Of a stretch of DNA of 64,000 nucleotides, positions 41,289-51,100 are shown in pieces; the first letter of the stretch is position 1, and every line of letters starts with the position of its first letter. The notes beneath the pieces are model-generated. The model made no database searches. It was not told the origin of the DNA and saw nothing but the letters and a program-made list of their open reading frames with translations. Made by a program: the position numbers and the translations under genes. Origin of the DNA: Bog-756 sp963841885. GTDB lineage: Bacteria; Actinomycetota; Acidimicrobiia; Acidimicrobiales; RAAP-2. The stretch spans positions 1-64,000 of the forward strand of contig CAWJEK010000009.1 in the NCBI GenBank assembly GCA_963841885.1, read 5' to 3'.

Positions 41289-42242
41289 ATGCCTCCGCAC
41301 CCCGCGGCGCCGGACAGCGCCATCGCCGCCATCGACTGCGGGACCAATTCGACCCGTCTGCTGGTGGCCGACGCCACCGGCCGACCCCTCGAGCGGATGA
41401 TGCGGATCACCCGCCTCGGCCAGGGGGTCGATGCCACCGGGCGTCTGGCGCCCGAGGCCATCGACCGGTGCGTGACGGTGCTGGCCGAGTACCGCGAGGT
41501 CATGGATCGCCTCGGCGTCGGCCGGGGGCGCCTGGCCGCCACCTCGGCCGCCCGCGACGCGGCCAATGGCGACGACTTCCTGACCGCCGCGGGGGAGGCC
41601 ACCGGACTGCGCCCCGAGCTGCTCACCGGGATCGACGAAGGGCGGCTCTCGCTGGCCGGGGCGGTGGCCGACCTCGACCCCTCCGAGGGGCCGTTCCTGG
41701 TGCTCGACATCGGAGGGGGCTCGACGGAGTTGGTGGCCGGCGACGGACCGGACGACCCCGATCTGGCCGCGGTGTCGCTGCAGCTCGGTTGCGTCCGCCT
41801 GAGCGAGCGCTTCCTGGGTACCGATCCCCCGACCACGGTGGAATTGGCTACCGCCCGCACCGAGGTCGAGGCCCAGCTCGACCGGGCCGTGGCCGACCAT
41901 CCGCGGTTCGCCTCCTCCCACCGCCTGGTGGGCCTGGCCGGCACGGTGTCCACGCTCGTATCGCTCCACCGGGGCCTGTCCGTGTACGACCGTGACCTGG
42001 TCCACCATGCCGTGCTGACCGCCGCCGACGTGCGCCGCTGGTACGAGGACCTCAGCACCGACACGATGGCCGGACGGCTGGCCCGTCCCGGCATGGTTCC
42101 CGGGCGCCAGGACGTCATCGTGGGCGGCGCCCTCATCCTCGATGCCGTCATGGAGCGTCTCGGGTTCGCCGAGTGCCTCGTCTCGGAGTCCGACATCCTC
42201 GACGGCCTGGTGGCCAGTCAGGTGGCCCCCCACCGGGGCTGA
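41289..42242 (+). CDS. ppx: Exopolyphosphatase / pppGpp phosphatase family (Ppx/GppA)
   Basis: 317 residues, size of the short single-module actinobacterial enzyme. ASKHA-fold motifs: AIAAIDCGTNSTRLLVAD (phosphate 1), ATSAARDAANGDDF, LVLDIGGGSTELV (phosphate 2), GLAGTVSTLVSLH (adenosine-like motif) and GRQDVIVGGALILDAVM. It releases phosphate from polyphosphate or from pppGpp; sequence alone does not separate the two. Last gene of the plus-strand housekeeping run, convergent with the next glycosyltransferase at 17 bp. Confidence 0.94.
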   Translation: MPPHPAAPDSAIAAIDCGTNSTRLLVADATGRPLERMMRITRLGQGVDATGRLAPEAIDRCVTVLAEYREVMDRLGVGRGRLAATSAARDAANGDDFLTAAGEATGLRPELLTGIDEGRLSLAGAVADLDPSEGPFLVLDIGGGSTELVAGDGPDDPDLAAVSLQLGCVRLSERFLGTDPPTTVELATARTEVEAQLDRAVADHPRFASSHRLVGLAGTVSTLVSLHRGLSVYDRDLVHHAVLTAADVRRWYEDLSTDTMAGRLARPGMVPGRQDVIVGGALILDAVMERLGFAECLVSESDILDGLVASQVAPHRG

Positions 42243-42258
42243 GCCATGCAGGGCCGCC

Positions 42259-43969
42259 CTACGGCGGGGACGAACCAGGCAGACCCGCCTCCCACGGCGT
42301 GACCTTGCGGGCGGGAACGACCACGTGGGCGATCCCGAGGTCGAGCACCCGGTAGGGGACGTGGAGGGAACGCAGGGTGGCCTCGAACCGGGGTTCCGTC
42401 ACCGTGTCGATGGAGGCGGTGCTCGGCGCATTCGTGAACTGGTCGTGGTCGACACGTACCTCGTCGGCGGGCACGAAGATCCACGCCGGGTCGGCGCTGT
42501 CGGCCACCGCGGCGTCGATGGCGGCGGAGCGGTCGGTCTCGTAGCCGGCGGAGGTGACGGTCACGTTCCCGTGGCCGGCGAAATCCACCTTGTAGGCCAC
42601 CCAGTACCCGGCGTAGGCGGTGTGGACGCCGGCGGCCTCGAGGCGCGACGTGAAGGTGGAGGTCGGGACGTCGGGATCCCCCCACGTCGAGGTGTACACG
42701 TACGCCTTCATCGACACGACGGACCGGGCGCCGACGGCGGAGAGCCCGCCGGCCACCAGCAGCGCTCCCGCCATCAGCCAGGTGCCGGCGTCCCGGCCGA
42801 GGCCGATCCGACGGACGAATTCGGTGGCGCCGACGGCCAGGGTGACGGCCAGCAGGGGAGGCAGGTAGACGCAGTAGCGGCCGTCGGCCCACGCCCAGGA
42901 CGCCGGTGAGTAGGCGTAGAGGAAGGGGAAGGCGATGACCGCCACGGCCACGGCCAACGAGGGCCCGCCCCGCTGGACGCACATCACGACGGCGACACCG
43001 ATCACGGCGAGGAAGGCGATCTCCACGACGTGCTCCGCGGACCCCGAGGAGGCGGTGGCCGTCCACCGCCCGGGTCAGGCCGAGGGTCATCGGCAGGACG
43101 GCGTGGAAGAAGATCCCGAGGCGACCGACGTAGCCGGTGTCAGGGGCCGAGGAAGCGAGTTGGCCGGTGGAGAGCGAGGCGAACCCACTTCGGACGTTGG
43201 ACCAGATCCACGGGAGTGCCCCGACGCCGAACGCCACCACGGTGACCGCCAAGCCCACCGACCACTCCCGCCGCCCCGACCGGTGCGAGCGGATGATGTC
43301 CATGACGAGCAGGATCAGCGCAGGTACGGCGAAATAGGCGATCTCGGGCGACGACCACCAGCCGACGCCGGCGGCGAGCCCCAGTAGCGCGAACTGGGAC
43401 CAGTGCCGGCGGCCGTCGTGGATGCGCACGGTGAGCAGGACGAGAGCCAGGCCGCAGACCATGGTGACGCCACGGAAGCCGTAGAGCCGCACGGTGTCAC
43501 GCAGGACGACCGCCGGGGCGCACCAGGCCAGGGCCCCGGCCAGGAGGGCGACGGAGCGGACGGCGGTGATCCGCAGTGTGATCCGCCACACGAGGATGGC
43601 GGCGGTCGCATCCAGTACGACGAGGACCAGCCGCCCGACCACGATGGTCTGGCCGAACACGGCGAAGGCGATCGCGATGAGGACGGGCTCGGCCGTGCCC
43701 CCGTAGGACTGGCCCCCGTAGAAGGCCTGGAAGTGGCCGTGGAGGGCATTGGTGGCCAGGAGTCCGGCCACGTCCTCGTCGGCGTTCGACGGGGTGTGGA
43801 AGATGAACCACAGGCGGATCCCGAGACCGACGAGACCGGCGGCGACCACCAGGGCCACCACCACCGGCCCGGGGACGGGTGGGACGAAGATGCCTCCGGC
43901 GGCGGCGTGGGACCGGCGCCTGACCGGGGGGTGGGCGTCGGTCGACAGGGGGGCGACGTCGGTGGTCAC
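42259..43969 (-). CDS. Polytopic membrane glycosyltransferase (GT39/ArnT-like), one apparent frameshift
   Basis: An integral membrane protein of about 570 residues with ten or more hydrophobic helices. The first is VVVALVVAAGLVGLGIRLWF, followed by an extracytoplasmic loop with HTPSNADEDVAGL; the acidic DED is where GT-C enzymes keep their catalytic Asp. The central helices and a C-terminal soluble part of about 200 residues follow (VPADEVRVDHDQF). The frame changes near 43050-43085, in a G/C-rich stretch after TLGLTRAV; the continuation EHVVEIAFLAVIGVAVV restores the helices. It probably transfers sugar from a polyprenyl phosphate donor. Start uncertain: GTG at 43969, or a GTG at 44092 that adds 41 residues. 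Confidence 0.75.
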
Positions 43970-44149
43970 GAATCCGGGGGATCGGCGGCGGCCACGGTCC
44001 CCGACGGTCCGGACCACGGCGACAATCGCATTTCCAAGCGTCCGCCGGTCATCGGCAGAGTCTGCCACCCACCCGTCCCGGCCAGGGTGCACGACGGGGC
44101 GACGCGCTCCGTACCGCCGCCGTCACCGGTGTCCTCCGGCAGCTTCCGG

Positions 44150-45373
44150 CTATCCGGCGAAGGCCCCGGTCACGAAGCGGGTGACCAGGTAGTACGCGGA
44201 GGGGAGGAACAGGGCGAGGAGGAAGCGCTCCCGCCACGGATGCCCGCTGACCCAACTGCCGAGCCCGATGAAGAAGGGGAACAGCACCAGCACCTCGCGG
44301 GTCTCGCTGTAGAGGATCGTCTGGAAGGTGTAGAGGCAGAAGCTGACCCCGAGGAGTACGCCGTAGGAACGTCGCACCCTCCTGAACACCGCCACGGTGG
44401 TCACGGCGAGCAGCAACACCGTGACGGTGTCGAACAGTTCCATGACGCTGGCCGTCCGCGTGTCCAGGAAGCGGAGGTGCACCAGGTCCCCGAGCGTCCG
44501 GTCGGCCAGCGTCCAGGGGAAGGCGAAGTGACGTCCCCAGGCCGCCTGGACGTGAGCGAAGGCGAGGGGGTCGGAGTACAGGTGGCTGCACACCGCCATC
44601 CAGATGATGACGAAGAGTCCGGTAGGCACGGCCACCATGGCGACCCGGGCACCGTCGCGTCTCCACCCCTCGGGCCATGCCGGCGCCTCCGGTCGCGCCT
44701 CCCACACCTCCACGACCAGTGCCAGCACCACGACGCCGAGGTAGAAGACGGTCATCGTGGCCGCCGCCGCCCCCAGACCGGCCAGCAGCCAGTGACCTCG
44801 CCGGGCGGCGATGAAGGACCAGACCAGCAGGCAGAGGGCCAGCGACTCGGGATAGCCGGCGAGGAGGAAGAACGCGGTGGGGAACGCCACCAGCATGGTC
44901 ACGGTGGCGTTCGAGGTCGTCGTGTCCCTGTCGCGTTCGACGAGGTGGACCAGTCCGGTGATCGCGAGCACCGTGGCCAGGGCGCTCACGATCTGGGTGC
45001 TCGCCACCCAGCCGAAGGGCCCGATGGTGTGGGCGGCCCGGACGACCCACGGATAGCCGGGACCGAACGCCGCGAGGACGGGGATGACCCCGGCGTGGAG
45101 CTGTCGCGGGTTGGACGCGATATAGCCGTGCCGGGCGATGGCGATGTAGTACTTGGCGTCCCAGTGCACCCAGACGTCGATGAGTACCGAAGGCGTGCGG
45201 GCGACGACGTGGGGGAACGCGGAGCCATAGGTGGCGACCAAGGCGATCACGGTGGTGACGACCCGGAGCAGGAGCGTCACGGCGAGGGCCACGCCGACGG
45301 GTCGCCTCCACGTGGCCCAGGTCCGTTTCCAGTCCGGGCGCACGTCCCGGTCGGCTGGGCCGTCTTGCACCAT
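44150..45373 (-). CDS. PIG-V-like polytopic mannosyltransferase
   Basis: 407 residues with about nine transmembrane helices. The first external loop carries WVHWDAKYYIAIARHGY, closely matching the WDxxxYxxIAxxGY signature of PIG-V/GPI mannosyltransferase 2-type GT-C enzymes. The internal GYPESLALCLLVWSF segment also fits that family. It is likely to use polyprenyl-phosphomannose to modify a lipid or exported glycan. TATAGT lies five bases before the ATG, indicating a leaderless start. It is divergent from the coiled-coil gene at 45583 and lies upstream of the other polytopic transferase on the same strand. Confidence 0.85.
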   Translation of the reverse strand: MVQDGPADRDVRPDWKRTWATWRRPVGVALAVTLLLRVVTTVIALVATYGSAFPHVVARTPSVLIDVWVHWDAKYYIAIARHGYIASNPRQLHAGVIPVLAAFGPGYPWVVRAAHTIGPFGWVASTQIVSALATVLAITGLVHLVERDRDTTTSNATVTMLVAFPTAFFLLAGYPESLALCLLVWSFIAARRGHWLLAGLGAAAATMTVFYLGVVVLALVVEVWEARPEAPAWPEGWRRDGARVAMVAVPTGLFVIIWMAVCSHLYSDPLAFAHVQAAWGRHFAFPWTLADRTLGDLVHLRFLDTRTASVMELFDTVTVLLLAVTTVAVFRRVRRSYGVLLGVSFCLYTFQTILYSETREVLVLFPFFIGLGSWVSGHPWRERFLLALFLPSAYYLVTRFVTGAFAG

Positions 45374-45378
45374 GGCGG

Positions 45379-45384
45379 ACTATA
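45379..45384 (-). promoter_or_regulatory. Candidate -10 box of the PIG-V-like gene
   Basis: On the minus strand TATAGT is followed by five bases and then the ATG at 45373. It is the best -10 match in this divergent region and leaves no room for a Shine-Dalgarno sequence. Confidence 0.45.
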
Positions 45385-45568
45385 GAGGCGCACGGCACGC
45401 GCCCGAGGGAGCGGAGCGACGGTCCGGATCCTGACTCCCGCGTCTCGCCTGCGTGCGGATCCGGCACCCCACGGTGTCCCGCGCCTTTGCCGTGGTGCGG
45501 ACGCCGGGGCCGGCCGGAGACGCCCCTGGGGACGCCCGGGATCGCCGGTCGTCCGGGTGGCCCCCGGG

Positions 45569-45574
45569 TATGCT
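45569..45574 (+). promoter_or_regulatory. Candidate -10 box of the coiled-coil gene
   Basis: TATGCT ends eight bases before the ATG at 45583. With the opposite-facing TATAGT at 45379 it makes this 209-bp gap a divergent promoter region. Confidence 0.42.
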
Positions 45575-45582
45575 CACCTGCC

Positions 45583-46188
45583 ATGGAGACGCCGACCACG
45601 CCCGCGTCCGGGAGCCCCGTACTCGACGTCGACGGCACCGTCGCCTCCACGGAATCCCTGGTCAGAAGGGTCGAGGACCTCGTGCGCCGGATCGACGCAG
45701 GCGCTGACATCCCTGGCACGACGGAGGTGCCCGGTCTGGCCCCACTGGTGGACCCCGTGCACGGGATGCGCGTGCTCCATCGCGAGCTCCACCCGCCCGA
45801 GCCCGAAGCGGCTTCCGGCGTGCGGGGCAGGTTGGGGTTGGCGGCGCGCAAGGCGGCCCGCCGCCTGACGAGCTGGTACGTCGAGCCGCGCTTCCAGGTC
45901 CAGGCGCAGTTCGACGCCCGGGCCATCGAATTCGCCTCGGAGGCGTACAACGCCGTCCATCGGCTCGAGAAGGAGATCGAGGAGCTCCGCCGTCAGCTGG
46001 TCCGGGCCAAGTTGGAGGTGGTGGCGACGGGCGAGCGGTTGCGACGCCAGCAGGCCGTCACCGACCGGGCGGCCGGGATGGTGGCGAGCCTCGAGGAGAT
46101 CGTGCGGTCCGCAGCCGATCCGGACGGGGTGGAGACCCCGTCGGTGAGTCCTCGACGCCGGTCGAACGACTCGGCGCCGAAACCGTGA
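45583..46188 (+). CDS. Coiled-coil protein beside glycosyltransferase genes, function unknown
   Basis: 201 residues from ATG 45583. No known family recognised. Residues 20-70 contain SLVRRVEDLVRRID and the sequence VDPVHGMRVLHRELHP; a basic stretch (GRLGLAARKAARRLTSWYVEPRF) follows. Residues about 105-185 form a long predicted coiled coil (FNAVHRLEKEIEELRRQLVRAKLE-like), and the tail is Ser/Arg-rich. There is no signal peptide or transmembrane helix. The SWYVEPRFQVQAQFDARAIEFA section resembles short regions I associate with proteins encoded next to GT4 genes in surface-polysaccharide loci, which suggests a role organising glycan synthesis; low certainty. Confidence 0.75.
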   Translation: METPTTPASGSPVLDVDGTVASTESLVRRVEDLVRRIDAGADIPGTTEVPGLAPLVDPVHGMRVLHRELHPPEPEAASGVRGRLGLAARKAARRLTSWYVEPRFQVQAQFDARAIEFASEAYNAVHRLEKEIEELRRQLVRAKLEVVATGERLRRQQAVTDRAAGMVASLEEIVRSAADPDGVETPSVSPRRRSNDSAPKP

Positions 46189-46302
46189 GGGTCGCCGACA
46201 TCCCCACCCCCGGGTGCCTGCGGTGAGGGGCGTCGACGTGGAGACGGTTGCCCGGCCCGAGACGGTGTCCGGCCACCGGGCCCACGCCGCCGCCTCCCTC
46301 CC

Positions 46303-49300
46303 GTGACCGGCTTCGCCGCCGTCCACCAGTTCCATTCCGGGGCTGCGCCGGGGGACGCCATCACCAACCAGATGCTGGACGTCCAGCGGCAGCTGCGGCG
46401 CATGGGCTGGCCGTCGGAGATCTTCGCTGAGCACATCGCCCCCGAGCTGGTGCGGCAGACCTACCCGATCGGTTCGTACGCCGGCTCCGCCGACGAACTC
46501 CTGATCGTCCACCACTCCCACGGAAACGACGCTTTCGACGACGTGTTGGAGCTGCCCAACCCCGTGGTCACGATCTACCACAACATCACCCCCGACCATC
46601 TCCTCGAGGACCCGGTGGCCGTCGGTTACAGCCGGCTCGGCCGTGACCAGCTCTCCTTCCTGGCGCGCCGGTCGCTGTTCGGGGTGACCGGCTCCAACTA
46701 CAACCGCTCCGAGATGCTCGCCACCGGATTCCGCCGGGTGGACGTGATCCCGGTGCGCGTCGACTACTCCGAGTTCGAACCCTCCGGCCAGATCGCCGGA
46801 CCCCTGTCGACGGACTGGCTGTTCGTCGGCCGGATGGCGCCCAGCAAGCGCCAGCACCTGCTCATCGAGGCGTTCGCCACCTACGCCCGGACCTTCGACC
46901 CCCGGGCCCGCCTGCATCTGGTGGGAGGGACGACCGACGAGGCCTACGAGCGGGAGCTGACGCTCGTGGCCCGACGACTGCGGATCGAGGACCGCGTGAT
47001 GTTCTGGGGGAAGGTGTCCGACCGGGAGCTGAAGGCGGCGTTCGCCCGGGCCGGCGTCTACGTCTCCCTGAGCGACCACGAAGGCTTCGGCGTCCCACTC
47101 CTCGAGGCCATGGCGGCTCGGGTTCCGGTGGTGGCCTACGCGTCCTCGGCCGTGCCCGAGACGCTCGGGGGCGCCGGCATCCTGCTCCGGACCCAGGACG
47201 CGGCCACCGTGGCGGCGACGGTCGAGATGCTCCGCACCGACCCGGGTCTCCGGTCGCGCCTCATCGACCGGCAGATCGAGCGGGTGCGGCGGGTGGCCTC
47301 GTTCGACCTGCCCGGGGCCCTCCGTCGCCTCGTGGATCGGGCCGAGGGCCAGGTGCCGCCTCTCGAGATCCAGGTCCAGGGGCCGTTCGAGACGAGCTAC
47401 AGCCTGGCCGCCATGAACCGGAAGCTCGCCCTCGGTCTCGACCGCTCCCCCGGTGTCGCCGCCTCGCTCGTGGCGACCGAGGGTCCGGGTGACTACGTAC
47501 CGGACACGGCCGACCTCGCCGTGCACCCCGAGGTGGTTCCCCTGTGGAGGCGCTCCGCCCATGTGCCCTACCCCGACGTGGTGATCCGCCAGATGTGGCC
47601 ACCGCGGACCATCGACTCGCCCGGTGGGCTGACGCTCGAGTACTTCGCCTGGGAGGAGAGTCGGGTTCCGACGTGGATGGTCCAGGACTTCAATGCCCAC
47701 CTGGACGGCATCGGCGTGACCTCGACCTTCGTGGCCGACGCCCTGCGGGACTCGGGCGTGACGGTGCCGGTCCGGGTCGTCGGCAACGGGGTCGACACGC
47801 CGGATCCGGACGCTCGGGTCGACGCCCCCGAGCTCGAGGGCCGTTCGGGATTCACGTTCCTCCACGTCAGCTCGGCGTTCCCCCGCAAGGGGGTCGACGT
47901 CCTGCTGCGCGCCTACTTCTCCGCCTTCACGGGGTCGGACGACGTCAACCTGGTGCTCAAGACGTTCCCCAACCCCCACAACGTCGTGGCCGGCCTGCTG
48001 GACGAGCTGTCGGCCGACCACCCCGATCCACCGGACATCCGCTGGCTGGACCGCGACCTGACCGACGGTGAGTTGGCCGGCCTCTACCGCCTGGCCGACT
48101 GCTACGTCCACCCGTCCCGCGGGGAGGGCTTCGGCCTGCCGGTGGCCGAGGCCATGCTGGCCGGCGTGCCCGTAATCAGCGTGGCCTGGTCGGGCCTGGC
48201 GGACTTCGTGTCCGAGGAGACGGCGGTCACCATCCCGTACACGCTGGTGCCGGCCGAGAGCCACCTGGCCGAAGCGGGCTCGCTGTGGGCCGAGCCGGAT
48301 GCCGCCGTCCTGGCCGTCGAGCTCACCCGGATGGCGGCCGGCTCCGACGGTGACGCCACCGCCGGACGGGTGGCCCGTGCCCGGCAGCTCATCGCCACGA
48401 GGTACTCGTGGGAGGCGGCCGTCGAACGGTGGCGGGCGCTCGTCGACGAGGTCGAGGACGGGATCGGCTGCCCGCGGGTGGCCATGGTGACCTCGTGGAA
48501 CTCCCGGTGCGGCATCGCCGAGAACAGCCGGTACATCGTCGAGCACACCCGGGACACGGTGGTCTACGACATCTTCGCCGACGTGGACGCCGAGGTGATC
48601 GACGCCGCCGCCGAGTCCGGCGTGGTCCGGACGTGGAAGGACCGCTGGACGCCCGAGCTCGACCGGCTCGAGGACGCCCTGCTGCTGAGCGACGCCGACG
48701 TACTGCACGTCCAGTTCAACTTCGGTTTCTTCGAGTTCGGTCACTTGGCCGCCCTCCTCGAACGGCAGCTGGACCGCCGCGGCGTGGTGGTCACCATGCA
48801 CCGCACGCTGGACTACGACGACCGGGGGAACCTGCTCTCGTTGCGCCAGATCCGGGACACCCTGGGCCGGGTCGACCAGCTCATCGTCCACCAGGAGTCC
48901 GATGCCCGCTACCTGGCCGAGATGGGGATCGAGGACAACGTCACCCTCGTCCCGATCGGCTCGGCCCCGGCCCCCGAGCTGTCCCCGGAGGACGTCCGGG
49001 GACAGCTAGGCCTCGGCGACCGCCCCGTCGTGGGCACGTTCGGATTCCTGCTGCCGCACAAGGGGACGCTCGAGCTGGTGGAGGCCGTCGACCGTCTGCG
49101 CGAGACCCACCCCGATGTCCTGCTCCTGGCCCTCTGCGCCCGGTACCCGAACATCGAGTCCGAGCAGTACGAGGCCCGCATCCGGGCCGAGGTGACGGCC
49201 CGGGGCATGGAGGACAACGTCCTGCTCCTCACCGACTACCTGTCCGACGAGGCGGCCCGTGGGCTGCTCCGGGGCGCCGACGTCATCGTCCTCCCGTACC

Positions 49301-49611
49301 GCGACACGGGCGAGTCGTCCAGCGCCGCCCTGCGCTTCGTCCTGCCCCTCGGACGGGCGATCGCCGTGACGGACCAGCCGCTGTTCGACGACGCCCGCGG
49401 GTCGGTCCTGGTCATGGAAGCGAACGACGTCGACGGGATCGTCCGGACCGTCGGCCGGGTCCTCGACGATCCCGATCTGCGTGAGGACCTGGCCGCCCGG
49501 GCGGCGCAGCGCTCACTGGCGTTCCGATGGGAACGTGTGGTGGCCGAACACCGGCGGATCTATGCCGAGGCCCGCCGGGCGGTGCGCCGGCGACAGGTCC
49601 GTGCCGGCTGA
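46303..49611 (+). CDS. Trimodular GT4-family glycosyltransferase
   Basis: 1102 residues holding three consecutive GT-B glycosyltransferase units. Unit 1 (about 1-350) has VHQFHSGAAPGDAITNQM, the LFVGRMAPSKRQHLLIEAF hinge and the donor-site EGFGVPLLEAMA near residue 262. Unit 2 (about 360-720) has FLHVSSAFPRKGVDVLLRA and EGFGLPVAEAMLAGVPVI near 606. Unit 3 (about 725-1102) starts with VAMVTSWNSRCGIAENSRYI and has FGFLLPHKGTLELVEAV and DTGESSSAALRF near 1000, in which the usual E-x7-E pattern is altered. No membrane segment is seen, so it works at the cytoplasmic face, probably adding several sugars to one acceptor. Starts at GTG 46303 with no clear Shine-Dalgarno. Probably co-transcribed with the coiled-coil gene. 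Confidence 0.9.
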   Translation: MTGFAAVHQFHSGAAPGDAITNQMLDVQRQLRRMGWPSEIFAEHIAPELVRQTYPIGSYAGSADELLIVHHSHGNDAFDDVLELPNPVVTIYHNITPDHLLEDPVAVGYSRLGRDQLSFLARRSLFGVTGSNYNRSEMLATGFRRVDVIPVRVDYSEFEPSGQIAGPLSTDWLFVGRMAPSKRQHLLIEAFATYARTFDPRARLHLVGGTTDEAYERELTLVARRLRIEDRVMFWGKVSDRELKAAFARAGVYVSLSDHEGFGVPLLEAMAARVPVVAYASSAVPETLGGAGILLRTQDAATVAATVEMLRTDPGLRSRLIDRQIERVRRVASFDLPGALRRLVDRAEGQVPPLEIQVQGPFETSYSLAAMNRKLALGLDRSPGVAASLVATEGPGDYVPDTADLAVHPEVVPLWRRSAHVPYPDVVIRQMWPPRTIDSPGGLTLEYFAWEESRVPTWMVQDFNAHLDGIGVTSTFVADALRDSGVTVPVRVVGNGVDTPDPDARVDAPELEGRSGFTFLHVSSAFPRKGVDVLLRAYFSAFTGSDDVNLVLKTFPNPHNVVAGLLDELSADHPDPPDIRWLDRDLTDGELAGLYRLADCYVHPSRGEGFGLPVAEAMLAGVPVISVAWSGLADFVSEETAVTIPYTLVPAESHLAEAGSLWAEPDAAVLAVELTRMAAGSDGDATAGRVARARQLIATRYSWEAAVERWRALVDEVEDGIGCPRVAMVTSWNSRCGIAENSRYIVEHTRDTVVYDIFADVDAEVIDAAAESGVVRTWKDRWTPELDRLEDALLLSDADVLHVQFNFGFFEFGHLAALLERQLDRRGVVVTMHRTLDYDDRGNLLSLRQIRDTLGRVDQLIVHQESDARYLAEMGIEDNVTLVPIGSAPAPELSPEDVRGQLGLGDRPVVGTFGFLLPHKGTLELVEAVDRLRETHPDVLLLALCARYPNIESEQYEARIRAEVTARGMEDNVLLLTDYLSDEAARGLLRGADVIVLPYRDTGESSSAALRFVLPLGRAIAVTDQPLFDDARGSVLVMEANDVDGIVRTVGRVLDDPDLREDLAARAAQRSLAFRWERVVAEHRRIYAEARRAVRRRQVRAG

Positions 49612-49770
49612 GTTGGCGACCCCGGGCCTCCCACCCCGCACGGACGGCCCCGGCCGGTCCCGCGATCGGAGGTGTGTCGGGGGACCCCGATGCCGTACCA
49701 TTCCGAGGGTGGATGCCCGCCGCCCCCGATCGGTCGATCTTCTGTCCTGCCGCGCCACTGGAGCGGGCCG

Positions 49771-50391
49771 GTGACGCCGAGCCTGCGGGCCCAGCAGGTA
49801 CGGTCCCTGGAGCTGCCCGGCCGCCGGGTCCGGTTGGCCACCCTCGTGGAGGCCGACTACCCGGCTTGGCTCGAGGTGCGCAACCGCTGCCGAGATTGGC
49901 TGGTTCCGTGGGAGCCCCGTTCGAAGGGGTCGCCACTTCCGGCGGAGGACCATGCCAGCTTCGTCGCCCGGTGCGCCATGCGCGAGCGGGAGCGACAGCT
50001 GGGATCGGGCTTCGGCTTCGGAATCTTCTACGAAGGTCGATTCGTCGGTGAGGTCACCCTGTCCTCGATCCTGCGGGGCCCGTTCCAGAACGGCTCCATC
50101 GGCTACTGGGTCGACCGGGACATGGCCGGGCTCGGGATCGTTCCCGAGTCGGTCGTCGTGGTCCTGCAGTTCGCCTTCGAGACACTCCGCCTCCATCGCA
50201 TCGAGGTCGCCATCATCCCCCGGAACAACGCCAGTCGCCGGGTGGCCGACAAGCTGGACCTCCGCAACGAGGGAGTGGCGATCGGATTCCTCGAGATCAA
50301 CGGGGAGTGGGAGGACCATGTGCGCTACGCGATGACCTCCGAGGAGTGGGCCGTCCGGCGGGCCGAGCTCACGGCGGCGTGGATCGACTGA
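49771..50391 (+). CDS. GNAT acetyltransferase, RimJ/RimL-like
   Basis: 206 residues from GTG 49771 with GGAGCGG five bases upstream. GNAT fold elements: R-x-RLATLVEADYPAWLEVR strand and helix, GFGIFYEGRFVGEVTLSSI, the GSIGYWVDRDMAGLGIVPE acceptor/CoA region and ALRLHRIEVAIIPRNNASRRVADKL-type sequence, where NxxSxxVxxKL contacts CoA. RimJ-type enzymes acetylate protein N termini or small substrates. It follows the trimodular glycosyltransferase at 160 bp but has no evident functional tie. Confidence 0.9.
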   Translation: MTPSLRAQQVRSLELPGRRVRLATLVEADYPAWLEVRNRCRDWLVPWEPRSKGSPLPAEDHASFVARCAMRERERQLGSGFGFGIFYEGRFVGEVTLSSILRGPFQNGSIGYWVDRDMAGLGIVPESVVVVLQFAFETLRLHRIEVAIIPRNNASRRVADKLDLRNEGVAIGFLEINGEWEDHVRYAMTSEEWAVRRAELTAAWID

Positions 50392-50749
50392 CCTCGCGGC
50401 GCGGCTGAGATCCTCCGGCGCACCCTGGACCACCCGCGCCCGTCGCGGGCCCGGATCACCCGGCACGGCTGTCACCCGCCACGGCCCAGGCTCCGGGCCC
50501 GGCAAGGACGGGCGGGACGACGCGCAACGCCCCCGACACCGTCGGTGGAAACGGTGGCGGGGGCGCCGCATCTCGCGAATCCGGTACAAGGAGCAGGAAA
50601 CCGGGTCCGTGCGCCATCGTATCTACCCCGTTCCGGCGGCCGTAAACCTCGACCGCTTACTGGTCGTCACCAGCCCGGACTGTCCCCGTCGCCGTCCGAA
50701 CCCGGCTCGTCACCGGGAGGTGCCCCGGCCGGCGGAACCCGAGTCGACG
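50392..50749. other. Intergenic stretch between convergent genes
   Basis: Holds the hairpin at 50528-50565 and otherwise nothing I can support. The frames crossing it lack starts and similarity. Confidence 0.6.
50528..50565. terminator. Strong hairpin between convergent genes
   Basis: CGCCCCCG-A-CACCG pairs with CGGTG-G-CGGGGGCG: thirteen base pairs with one A-G mismatch and a ten-base loop. It lies between the convergent GNAT (plus) and glyoxalase-fold (minus) genes and could end transcription from both sides. No T tract is present on either side. Confidence 0.6.
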
Positions 50750-51100
50750 TCAGTAGTCGACCCGGAAGCCCCCGATGAAGGTCACGGTATTGCCGTCGGG
50801 GTCGGTCACCGCCGACAGGCGCACCCCTTTGTCGGCTTCCTGCACGTCGCCGGGAGCCAGCCCCCGGCTCCGTACCTGTCGGAGCCATGCGTCGAGGTCG
50901 TCCACGGCGAAGTTCACGAAAGCGCCCCCGGCCCCGTCGGTGCCCGCAAAGACCTGGAGCCAGCCGGATTCGGTCACCCGCCATTCGACCAGCGTCGCCA
51001 TCGGTCGGTTATCGGGTTCGCGCCCGAGCAGCCGCTCGTAGAAGCGGCTGGCGCTGGCGATGTCCGATACCGGGACCACCGCCAGGACGTGCTCGATCAT
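50750..51100 (-). CDS. VOC/glyoxalase-fold protein
   Basis: 116 residues from ATG 51098-51100, preceded by a near-perfect AAGGAGGT, one of the few strong Shine-Dalgarno sites in the window. The two half-barrel pattern is visible: IEHVLAVVPVSDIASASRFYERLLG, then EWRVTESGWLQVF, and AVDDLDAWLRQVRSRGL followed by VRLSAVTDPDGNTVTFIGGF. Such proteins include glyoxalases, dioxygenases and antibiotic-binding proteins. Only part of the usual metal ligands can be assigned, so the reaction is unknown. A single-gene unit. Confidence 0.88.
   Translation of the reverse strand: MIEHVLAVVPVSDIASASRFYERLLGREPDNRPMATLVEWRVTESGWLQVFAGTDGAGGAFVNFAVDDLDAWLRQVRSRGLAPGDVQEADKGVRLSAVTDPDGNTVTFIGGFRVDY

Noticed and set aside
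36879..42233. A 1784-residue open frame on the minus strand opposite mazG, eno, ftsB, DUF501 and ppx.
   Set aside because: It is the antisense shadow of high-GC coding sequence; it has low-complexity composition rich in Gly, His, Val and Asp and no recognisable domain.
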